Assembly: GCA_945911685.1 (NCBI GenBank)
Contig: CAMEAW010000003.1
Location: 1 to 61,305 of the forward strand
DNA length: 61,305 bases
From: Bordetella parapertussis
GTDB taxonomy: Bacteria > Pseudomonadota > Gammaproteobacteria > Burkholderiales > Burkholderiaceae_B
Direction of reading: 5' to 3'
Shown here: positions 37,752-45,475 of the stretch, in pieces
Layout of the letters: each line of letters begins with the position of its first letter
Numbering within the stretch: the first letter of the stretch is position 1
Made by a program: the position numbers and the translations under genes
Notes under the pieces: model-generated
What the model was told of the DNA's origin: nothing
The model's database searches: none
What the model saw: only the letters and a program-made list of their open reading frames with translations

Positions 37752-37795
37752 GAGCAACAGTTTACAATTTCGGGCTACCTTGTCTGTGAAAAACC

Positions 37796-38461
37796 ATGCC
37801 TGAACCCCAAAAATCGCATTGCCGCTTCGTTATTTTGATCTCTGGTCAGGGGTCAAACATGCAGGCGCTTGTCCGTGCGTGCCAGTCAAAGGCCTGCTCG
37901 GGCGAGGTGGTGGCGGTGGTGTCGAACCGTGCGCAGGCCGGTGGCATACAGTGGGCACAAGGGCAAGGCATTGCCACTGAAGTCGTCACGCACACCGACT
38001 TTGCTTCACGCGAGGCCTTTGATCATGCCCTGGCCGCCGTGATTGACCGTTACTCGCCCGATTATGTGTTGCTGGCTGGCTTCATGCGGATCTTGACTCC
38101 CGCCTTCGTTGAGCAGTATCTAGGGCGTTTGGTCAACATCCATCCTTCTTTGTTACCGGCGTTTCCGGGCCTGCACACGCACGAGCAGGCCTTGGCGGCG
38201 GGGGTGCAAAGCCATGGCTGCACCGTGCATTTTGTGACGCCGGTGCTCGATCATGGCCCAATCATCGCCCAGGGGGTGGTGCCCGTGTTGGCCGACGACA
38301 CCTCCGACACGCTTGCGACACGCGTGCTCATAGTTGAGCATCGTGTTTATCCCGCAGTTGCCACCTGGCTTGCGCAGTCGCGCGTAAAAATTATGCCTGA
38401 TCAGCGCGTCCAGGTTGAAGGTGTACCCAGGCGCTTATTTGTATCGGAGCACACCCAATGA
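37796..38461 (+). CDS. purN: Phosphoribosylglycinamide formyltransferase
   Basis: PurN transfers a formyl group from 10-formyltetrahydrofolate to GAR in purine synthesis. The 221-aa product has ILISGQGSNMQALV near the N-terminus and LAGFMRILTPAFV. The catalytic residues lie in the NIHPSLLPAFPG and HFVTPVLDHGPIIAQ motifs. Its stop overlaps the next gene as ATGA. It heads a run of four rightward genes. Confidence 0.96.
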   Translation: MPEPQKSHCRFVILISGQGSNMQALVRACQSKACSGEVVAVVSNRAQAGGIQWAQGQGIATEVVTHTDFASREAFDHALAAVIDRYSPDYVLLAGFMRILTPAFVEQYLGRLVNIHPSLLPAFPGLHTHEQALAAGVQSHGCTVHFVTPVLDHGPIIAQGVVPVLADDTSDTLATRVLIVEHRVYPAVATWLAQSRVKIMPDQRVQVEGVPRRLFVSEHTQ

Positions 38462-40773
38462 TTGATTCTAAAAAAGTAGACCGTCGGCAACCTTCAACAG
38501 GGCCGAAGCGTTCGATTCAATCATTTGCAAAGGGCCGTGCAGAGGGTCAAGAGAGTCGCGCCAAGCGTGATGTGGATGGCGCAAAAGGTGCCTCGCGTGT
38601 GGGCACCAAAGAGGCTGCGCGCGAGGCTGCACGTGCCGCGGGCAATGCGCTGCCGCGTAAAGGGTCTGCCACCGAGCGCCTGATGAACGCCACGCCTTTT
38701 GCACAACGCTCAGGCGCGCCTCGTCCGGGCGGCGGTTACAACGGTGACCGGCCTGCGGGTGCCCGCGGCGAACCGCAGCAGTCAACTTACACTGGTCGCG
38801 TCAAGCCTCGTTTGCCCATGATGACGATTCGCTTAGACCAAATTCGACAAGTACTCGACGAGGTTTTAACCTGGCGCTTTGCTGCAGACTCGGTGGTGTC
38901 GCATTGGTTTCGGGCGCATCCTAAGTTGGGGGTGCGTGATCGCGCCGAAGTGGCTGAAGTCGTCTACGACGTCTTGCGTAACTTGCGGCGCTATCGGCAA
39001 CTTGCCGAAAGTGGCGTGGGTAATGCGGTACGGCGGTTGGCGATTCAGGGTGCGATTGTCATGATTGACAACGGTCGTGTGCGCGAAGTGCTTGACCCAG
39101 GCGAAATCGCCTGGCTTGACCGGATCGCCCAAATTGACGAGCAATCCTTGGCAGTTGAAGTGCGCACCAGTTTGCCCGACTGGTTGTACGAACGCTTGCA
39201 ACACATGCCTAATCTTGAGCAACTCGCGCTGGCCTTAAATCAGCCCGCGGCGCTTGATATTCGGGTCAATCCAATGAAAGCCGAGCGTGATGAGATGTTG
39301 GCCGACTTGACCCGCGGCAATGCGGTGCGCCATGCGCCGGTGGCAACTCCTTACTCGCCTTGGGGGATTCGTTTGACGGGTCGCCCCACCATGAATAAAT
39401 GGCATCAGTTTGAACATGGTTTGATTGAGGTGCAAGACGAGGGTAGCCAGCTGCTCGCCTTACTGGTGGGGCCAAAGCGCGGTGAGATGGTGATTGACTT
39501 TTGCGCGGGTGCCGGCGGTAAAACCTTGCTGTTGGGCGCGTTGATGCGCTCGACCGGTCGTCTGTACGCGCTTGATGTATCGGCCACAAGGCTGGCCAAG
39601 GCCAAACCACGCTTTGCCCGCAGCGGCTTGTCCAACATTGTGCCGGTGGTGCTCGAGCACGAAAACGACACGCGGGTGAGGCGTTTAGCCGGTAAGGCGC
39701 AGCGTGTCTTGGTCGACGCCCCTTGTAGTGGTGTCGGTACTCTGCGTCGTAATCCTGACCTAAAGTGGCGCCAGTCGGTGCAAAGCCTGCAAGAGTTGAC
39801 TGCCTTGCAGGCGCGTATCTTAGCCAGCGCTTCGCGTTGCGTGGCTCCGGGTGGGCGTTTGGTCTACGCCACCTGCAGCATGCTAGTTGAAGAAAATCAA
39901 GCGCAAGCCGAACGCTTTTTGGCCGAACATCCGGATTTTGAGTTGATTGACGCGGCACAGTTGCTTGCGGCACGCACGCCTTTGCAGCTTGAAGGGCCTT
40001 ATTTGAACCTCAGGCCAGACTTGCATGGCACCGACGGCTTTTTTGCTGCGGTGTTTGAGCGTCGCAAGACCGGGGCGGTGGTTCAAGACGACTCTGACAC
40101 AGATTCTGAGGCGGTGTCCGAGGGCAAGGCCGAGCAGAAGCCGAAGCAAGCGTTGGCAGAATCAGCAGCTAGCGTGGCAGAGAGCGACGAGAGCGCTGCC
40201 TTGCCAGCGAGTGCCAAGAAAGCGAAAGCGCGCAAGACAGCGAAACCAGCGGCGCTTGAAGGTCTGCCAACAGAATTGGCGGAAGCTGTAGCTTCAGTTG
40301 GGCCGGCGGAAAAAACAGAATCAGCAAAATCAGCAGAATCAGCAGAATCAGCAGAATCAGCAGAATCAGCAGAATCAGCAGAATCAGCAGAATCAGCAGA
40401 ATCAGCAGAATCGGTCAAGAAAAAAGCGGTTCGGACCAAAAAAGCCAAGAAGGATGACGTCCTTGACGTACCTCTGGATGTGCTGACCGAGCCTGCACAA
40501 GCAGCCGAGCCGACCGCCCCCGCGTTGGTGGCCTTATCCGTTTCGGCATCTGCACTCGCTTCGGAATCTGCACCCGAATCGCCATCAGGGCCTCCCTCGG
40601 CGTCGTCACCTGCGCCTGCACCCGCCTCGGCGATTGACGCGTTTGCTGCGTTTCTGGCCAAAGATGCTTTAAATGATCATCGAGACGACGCCGATTCTGA
40701 GGATGCTGAGCCCGCCAAGCCGGCTAAAAAACCACGTGCCAGCAAAACGGCGGGGAAGACCAAAAAGGCTTAG
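38458..40773 (+). CDS. RsmB/NOP-family rRNA cytosine-C5 methyltransferase with a long repetitive tail
   Basis: This SAM-dependent RNA m5C methyltransferase has 771 aa, far more than the usual 430-450. A basic, low-complexity N-terminus (1-118) precedes an RsmB-like RNA-binding region. The catalytic domain has FCAGAGGKTLLLGAL (348-362), the DAPCSGVGTLRRNPD motif IV (C423) and YATCSM with the catalytic C473. Residues from about 541 to 771 are an Ala/Glu/Ser/Lys-rich disordered tail with SAE repeated nine times. Whether it is RsmB itself or a paralogue cannot be decided. The start overlaps purN as ATGA. Confidence 0.88.
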   Translation: MIDSKKVDRRQPSTGPKRSIQSFAKGRAEGQESRAKRDVDGAKGASRVGTKEAAREAARAAGNALPRKGSATERLMNATPFAQRSGAPRPGGGYNGDRPAGARGEPQQSTYTGRVKPRLPMMTIRLDQIRQVLDEVLTWRFAADSVVSHWFRAHPKLGVRDRAEVAEVVYDVLRNLRRYRQLAESGVGNAVRRLAIQGAIVMIDNGRVREVLDPGEIAWLDRIAQIDEQSLAVEVRTSLPDWLYERLQHMPNLEQLALALNQPAALDIRVNPMKAERDEMLADLTRGNAVRHAPVATPYSPWGIRLTGRPTMNKWHQFEHGLIEVQDEGSQLLALLVGPKRGEMVIDFCAGAGGKTLLLGALMRSTGRLYALDVSATRLAKAKPRFARSGLSNIVPVVLEHENDTRVRRLAGKAQRVLVDAPCSGVGTLRRNPDLKWRQSVQSLQELTALQARILASASRCVAPGGRLVYATCSMLVEENQAQAERFLAEHPDFELIDAAQLLAARTPLQLEGPYLNLRPDLHGTDGFFAAVFERRKTGAVVQDDSDTDSEAVSEGKAEQKPKQALAESAASVAESDESAALPASAKKAKARKTAKPAALEGLPTELAEAVASVGPAEKTESAKSAESAESAESAESAESAESAESAESAESVKKKAVRTKKAKKDDVLDVPLDVLTEPAQAAEPTAPALVALSVSASALASESAPESPSGPPSASSPAPAPASAIDAFAAFLAKDALNDHRDDADSEDAEPAKPAKKPRASKTAGKTKKA
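40330..40410 (+). repeat. nine perfect copies of a 9-bp repeat in the methyltransferase gene
   Basis: TCAGCAGAA is repeated nine times without mismatch (40330-40410), preceded by one variant unit TCAGCAAAA at 40321. Each unit encodes Ser-Ala-Glu. Changes in copy number would keep the frame. Confidence 0.97.
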
Positions 40774-40875
40774 TGGCTTGATTTTGCGCAAAAACCTTGT
40801 GGTAATTGTCGGGTCAAGTTGAGTGGTTAGGCTAAAATAGAAGTCATTACTTTGTTGTGGGCGGTCTAGATCTTT

Positions 40876-42087
40876 ATGAACGAAATCATTTCTTTTGTAG
40901 CAGGCGGATTGTTGCAGGCTTCGTGGTGGCAAGTGGCCCTGATCACTTTGGGTCTAACCCATGTCACGATCGCGGCAGTTACGATCTTTTTGCATCGTAG
41001 TCAGGCTCATCGTGGTCTAGATTTGCATCCTGCCGTCATGCACTTTTTCCGTTTATGGTTGTGGCTGACTACCGGGATGGTGACAAAAGAGTGGGTGGCA
41101 ATCCATCGCAAGCACCACGCGCGTTGCGAACGCGAAGGCGATCCACATTCGCCCATGATTTACGGCATCAATAAAGTCTTGTTCAGTGGCGCTGAGCTCT
41201 ACCGGCACGAATCCAAAAACGCCGAGACCCTATCTAAATTTGGTCATGGCACGCCTGACGACTGGGTTGAAAAAAACATTTACTCGCGCTACAGCGCGCG
41301 CGGTATCTTGATCATGTTGGTGATCGATGTGGCGTTGTTTGGTGCACTGGGCTTAACAGTGTGGGCCATACAGATGGCCTGGATTCCGTTTTGGGCAGCT
41401 GGCGTGGTCAATGGCGTGGGCCATTTCTTTGGTTATCGTAATTTTGCCTCGCCCGATACCAGTACCAACGTGTTTCCGATCGGTATTTTGATCGGCGGCG
41501 AAGAACTCCACAACAATCACCACGCTTTTGGTACTTCGGCTAAGTTTTCAAGTAAATGGTACGAACTCGATATTGGCTGGGTATATATTTTGGGCTTACA
41601 GGCCGTTGGCCTGGCCAAGGTCAAAAAAGTAGCCCCCCGTTTGCGACTTGAAGCGACGGGTAAATCTGGGGTTGATGCGCGCACACTGCAAGGAGTGATT
41701 GCCCATCGGTTTGAGATTCTTGAGCGTTACACCGGCATCATGAAAACCGCTTGCCGCGCCGAGCTCACGCGCTTAAAAGCCACCGCTGCTGACAGCCAAG
41801 ACACCAGCCATACCGACGCACTTGCGGCCGCAACACACTGGCTTGGGCGTGGTGACGAGACCTTGCCCGCTGTCGAGCGTGCCCGGATTGACCAAGCGCT
41901 GTCACAAACGGCTGCGTTGGCAACCTTAGTCCAAATGCGCCACGAACTGGCCAAACTTTGGGACAGTTCGAGCGCCTCGAGTGAACAACTGTTGCACGAG
42001 CTGCAAAACTGGTGTCAACGCGCCCAGCATAGCGGCATCGCTAGCCTCGAAGAGTTCGCCTTACGCCTACGCCGCTATGCGGCATGA
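40876..42087 (+). CDS. Membrane fatty-acid desaturase with a C-terminal helical extension
   Basis: This di-iron membrane desaturase (acyl-CoA/acyl-lipid delta-9 type) introduces double bonds into acyl chains. The three histidine boxes are clear: HRSQAH (H40-H45), HRKHH (H77-H81) and HNNHH (H212-H216). Four hydrophobic stretches surround them. After about residue 265 the 403-aa protein continues with a soluble, mostly helical, charged segment of about 135 residues beginning RTLQGVIAHRFEILERY. That segment is not part of the catalytic fold, and I do not recognise its function. The stop overlaps uvrD as ATGA, suggesting coupling. Confidence 0.88.
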   Translation: MNEIISFVAGGLLQASWWQVALITLGLTHVTIAAVTIFLHRSQAHRGLDLHPAVMHFFRLWLWLTTGMVTKEWVAIHRKHHARCEREGDPHSPMIYGINKVLFSGAELYRHESKNAETLSKFGHGTPDDWVEKNIYSRYSARGILIMLVIDVALFGALGLTVWAIQMAWIPFWAAGVVNGVGHFFGYRNFASPDTSTNVFPIGILIGGEELHNNHHAFGTSAKFSSKWYELDIGWVYILGLQAVGLAKVKKVAPRLRLEATGKSGVDARTLQGVIAHRFEILERYTGIMKTACRAELTRLKATAADSQDTSHTDALAAATHWLGRGDETLPAVERARIDQALSQTAALATLVQMRHELAKLWDSSSASSEQLLHELQNWCQRAQHSGIASLEEFALRLRRYAA

Positions 42088-44441
42088 TCGACAAACTTAA
42101 CGAACCTCAGCGCGAAGCAGTCACACTTGCAGCCCAGCACGCGTTGGTGTTGGCGGGGGCCGGTAGCGGCAAGACGCGTGTATTAACAACGCGTATGGCT
42201 TGGCTGATTCAAACCGGCCAGGTCAGCCCTCAAGGTCTGCTAGCGGTTACTTTTACGAACAAAGCGGCGCGTGAAATGTTATCGCGGGTATCGGCCTTAT
42301 TGCCGATTGATCCGCGCGGCCTATGGATCGGTACCTTTCACGGTCTGTGCAATCGTATGCTCAGGGCGCATCACCGCGACGCCGGTTTGCCACAGTCCTT
42401 TCAAATTTTAGATACTGCCGATCAGCTCGCTGCGATCAAGCGCTTGTTAAAAGCCAACGCGGTCGATGATGAAAAATATCCACCGCGCGATGTGCAACGT
42501 TTTATCAACGGTGCAAAAGAAGAGGGGCAGCGCCCCGGCGATGTCGAAGCGTTTGATAGCTTTCGGCGGCGCATGATTGAAATCTATACCCTTTACGAGA
42601 CGCAATGCCAGCGTGAAGGTGTGGTTGATTTTCCTGAATTGTTATTGCGCGCGTATGAGCTTTTGGCGCGCAACGAACCGATTCGCTCGCACTACCAGCG
42701 CCGTTTTCGACACGTGTTGGTTGATGAGTTTCAAGATACCAATACGCTGCAATACAAATGGCTCACCCTGTTGGCCGGCGGCGGTGCCATCATGTTTGCG
42801 GTGGGTGATGATGATCAATCGATTTATGCGTTTCGCGGGGCGAATGTTGGCAATATGGCCGACTTTGAGCGCGACTATGCGCATGGCACGGTGATTCGTC
42901 TTGAGCAAAACTACCGTTCGTTTGGTCACATTCTAGATTCGGCGAACGCGCTGATTAGTCACAATAGCGGGCGTTTGGGTAAAAACCTCTGGACCGAGCA
43001 GGGCGAGGGCGAGCAGATACGCGTTGTCGAGCAACCGACCGATTTGCTTGAGGCCCGTTGGTTGGTCGATGAGATCAGGGGCTTAATCTCTGATGGGCGC
43101 GATCGCAGTCAAATTGCCGTGCTCTACCGTAGCAATGCGCAATCGCGTGTCATCGAACATGGTTTGTTTTCGTCGGGTATCGCCTACAAAGTTTATGGGG
43201 GCTTGCGCTTTTTTGAGCGTCAAGAGGTTAAGCACGCGCTGGCTTATTTGCGGTTAATGGCCAACGCTAATGACGATACCTCGTTTATGCGGGTCGTTAA
43301 TTTTCCGCCTCGCGGAATTGGTGCGCGCACCCTCGAGCAACTGGGTGATCAAGCAAAAGCTTTTGATACCAGCCTGTCGGGTGCCGTCGCACGTGTGGCA
43401 GGTAAGGGCGGCTCAAACCTGGCCCAGTTCGCGGTGCTGATTCAACGCTTGGCCCAAGAAACACGCGACTTGCCCCTGCCAGAAATGGTCGAACATGTGA
43501 TCGCGCAAAGCGGCCTGATCGAACACTATCAGCAAGATCGTGAAGGTGCAGACCGCATTGAAAACTTGAACGAGCTTGTGTCTGCAGCGGCAGCGTTTGC
43601 CTCAGAGGCAAACGTGTCAGGTTTGCCTGCAGGTGTCGTGATTGTGTCTGAGGCGCAAACCCGCACTTTGGATGCAATGCCCGCCGAGTCCGAGCTGACC
43701 GAGGCCCCAGCGCAGTCGGCAAACCCGAGTGTTGAAGTGGTTGGCACAGTCCCATCCTTCGAGGGCGGCTTTGGTGGCTTGTCTCCACTAACAGCCTTTT
43801 TGTCGCACGCCTCGCTTGAGGCGGGTGATAACCAGGCTCAAGCCGGTCAAGATGCCGTGCAACTCATGACGGTGCATGCCGCCAAGGGGCTTGAATTTGA
43901 TGCGGTATTTATTACTGGCTTAGAAGAAGGGCTGTTTCCGCACGAAAACAGTATCCTCGAGCAATCCGGGCTCGAAGAAGAGCGCCGTTTGATGTACGTT
44001 GCAATCACGCGCGCGCGCGAGCGGTTGTATTTTAGTTTGGCGCAAAGCCGCATGTTGCACGGCCAAACGCGTTATGCGATGCGTTCACGGTTTTTATCTG
44101 AAGTGCCCGACGCACACCTCAAGTGGTTGACGCCTAAGCAGGGTTTTGTTGACTCTGAACCCCGCTGGAAATCAAGCGGAGACAGTGGTGGTGCCACCTA
44201 CGGGCGGCAAGGGGCTGCGGCGCATGCTGCTGTTGCGCCTCGCTCGGTCACGACCGGCGTCACGGTCGGGGCACAGCAGTTTCGCATTGGGCAGGGCGTG
44301 CGACACGGCCGCTTTGGCGAAGGTACGATTATTGGTTTATCGGGCAGTGGCCTCGACGCACAAGCGCAGATTCAGTTTCGCGAGGTGGGTTCAAAGACAC
44401 TCGCGCTTGGCGTGGCCAAACTCGAGATCACGCAAAGCTAG
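42084..44441 (+). CDS. uvrD: DNA helicase II (UvrD)
   Basis: UvrD is the 3'-5' superfamily 1 helicase of nucleotide-excision and mismatch repair. The 785-aa product has Walker A AGAGSGKT (24-31), motif II VDEFQDTN, GDDDQSIYAFRGA, EQNYRS, and the late motif LMTVHAAKGLEFDAVFI. The family C-terminal Tudor-like module is GQGVRHGRFGEGTIIGL. An acidic Pro/Ala/Glu-rich insertion (about residues 520-580) precedes the last motifs. The gene starts on the ATGA overlapping the desaturase stop. Its own stop region is duplicated downstream. Confidence 0.96.
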   Translation: MIDKLNEPQREAVTLAAQHALVLAGAGSGKTRVLTTRMAWLIQTGQVSPQGLLAVTFTNKAAREMLSRVSALLPIDPRGLWIGTFHGLCNRMLRAHHRDAGLPQSFQILDTADQLAAIKRLLKANAVDDEKYPPRDVQRFINGAKEEGQRPGDVEAFDSFRRRMIEIYTLYETQCQREGVVDFPELLLRAYELLARNEPIRSHYQRRFRHVLVDEFQDTNTLQYKWLTLLAGGGAIMFAVGDDDQSIYAFRGANVGNMADFERDYAHGTVIRLEQNYRSFGHILDSANALISHNSGRLGKNLWTEQGEGEQIRVVEQPTDLLEARWLVDEIRGLISDGRDRSQIAVLYRSNAQSRVIEHGLFSSGIAYKVYGGLRFFERQEVKHALAYLRLMANANDDTSFMRVVNFPPRGIGARTLEQLGDQAKAFDTSLSGAVARVAGKGGSNLAQFAVLIQRLAQETRDLPLPEMVEHVIAQSGLIEHYQQDREGADRIENLNELVSAAAAFASEANVSGLPAGVVIVSEAQTRTLDAMPAESELTEAPAQSANPSVEVVGTVPSFEGGFGGLSPLTAFLSHASLEAGDNQAQAGQDAVQLMTVHAAKGLEFDAVFITGLEEGLFPHENSILEQSGLEEERRLMYVAITRARERLYFSLAQSRMLHGQTRYAMRSRFLSEVPDAHLKWLTPKQGFVDSEPRWKSSGDSGGATYGRQGAAAHAAVAPRSVTTGVTVGAQQFRIGQGVRHGRFGEGTIIGLSGSGLDAQAQIQFREVGSKTLALGVAKLEITQS

Positions 44442-44478
44442 CCCGGCATGGGCAAACTCGAGATCACATAAAGCTAGC
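44409..44478. repeat. direct duplication of the uvrD 3' end, including the stop codon
   Basis: A 34-base block at 44409-44442, spanning the uvrD stop, recurs at 44445-44478 with only a few mismatches; CAAACTCGAGATCAC and AAAGCTAGC are identical. Period is 36. A truncated third start (TTGGTATG) follows. The region 44442-44560 is otherwise without genes. Confidence 0.87.
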
Positions 44479-44560
44479 TTGGTATGTTGCCTGTTGCTTA
44501 GCTGATGCAGCGTATGAGCACTGCGTGTCCAGGGCTTTCTTGCGTATCGAGCGGTTCGCT

Positions 44561-45433
44561 CTATCGCGCGCTGGGTTTACTGCGGGGGCTACGATAGCGG
44601 TTGTAGCCCCAAAGATACTGCGTCGGCATGCGGACGATCATGTCTTCTAATGCTCGATTCAATTGGGCGGCAGCCAGGTCAATATCGTCTGACAAGGGCT
44701 CTTTGATGGCTTGGTGCCTGATAGTAAAACCCTTGCCGATGCCATTGCGTTGCGCCGCCATCACAAAGATCGGCGCGCCTGTGATGCTCTGTAATCTTTG
44801 CACAAGTTTAGTGGTGTAGGCGGGCTTGCCAAACAAGGGAGCCCAAACGCCTTCACCCATTAACGGCACCTGATCTGGCAGCATGCCGACCGTCTCGCCT
44901 CGTTTTAGCGCTTTCAGTAAGGTTCTCAGACCTGATTGATTAGACGGCGCCATGGTGAGGTTTTTTCTGGTTCTGGTTTTGATAATCCAGTCCTGCAACC
45001 ACGGCTGCCTAGGCAGACGAGTAAATACAGTCGCCGGAAATCTGCTGGTGTAGATGGCCCCGAGTAGTTCGAAGCTTCCTGAGTGGGGGCCCAGCAGTAT
45101 CAAGCCCTTGCCTAGCGCAAGCGCCGCTTGAAACTCATCCCAGCCATCGCATTGAACCTGTTTGGCTAGTTTGGCCTCATCTCGGCGCATATGCCAATAG
45201 GGCATTTCTAAAAACAATTGCCCAGCGCTAATGAGCGATCCGCGCAATACTTTCGTTGAGGCCTCGGGCAGTGCGATTACTAAGTTTTCAGCTGAACGCC
45301 GTTTGTAACGGCTTGGTAATACCCATACTAACCAACCTGCGCCCCAGCCTAGGACTTGAAGCACAGTTAAAGGCAGGCACGCAAAAAATCTAAATACAGC
45401 TGTTGCGAGTATTGGACCGAGTATGTTTAACAT
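44561..45433 (-). CDS. Lipid A/lysophospholipid acyltransferase (LpxL/HtrB family)
   Basis: This 290-aa membrane-associated acyltransferase probably adds a secondary acyl chain to lipid A. The N-terminal membrane helix and the HX4E catalytic motif (GPHSGSFELLGA) are visible. GMLPDQVPLMGEGVWAPLFG and the C-terminal WGYNRYR are typical. The acceptor position (LpxL or LpxM type) cannot be decided. It lies 42 nt downstream of the ABC-F gene. lpxK and kdsB are elsewhere in the window. Confidence 0.9.
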   Translation of the reverse strand: MLNILGPILATAVFRFFACLPLTVLQVLGWGAGWLVWVLPSRYKRRSAENLVIALPEASTKVLRGSLISAGQLFLEMPYWHMRRDEAKLAKQVQCDGWDEFQAALALGKGLILLGPHSGSFELLGAIYTSRFPATVFTRLPRQPWLQDWIIKTRTRKNLTMAPSNQSGLRTLLKALKRGETVGMLPDQVPLMGEGVWAPLFGKPAYTTKLVQRLQSITGAPIFVMAAQRNGIGKGFTIRHQAIKEPLSDDIDLAAAQLNRALEDMIVRMPTQYLWGYNRYRSPRSKPSAR

Positions 45434-45475
45434 TGATTCATAGACGACTTCCTTGTCACTTGCTGCCTCACCGGT

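Noticed and set aside
40330..40410. Possible CRISPR array
   Set aside because: The 9-bp units are contiguous with no spacers, inside a coding frame, and no cas genes are near.
40083..40661. Open frame of 192 codons opposite the methyltransferase tail
   Set aside because: It is Ser/Ala/Asp-repetitive only because the sense strand is repetitive. It has no plausible start context.
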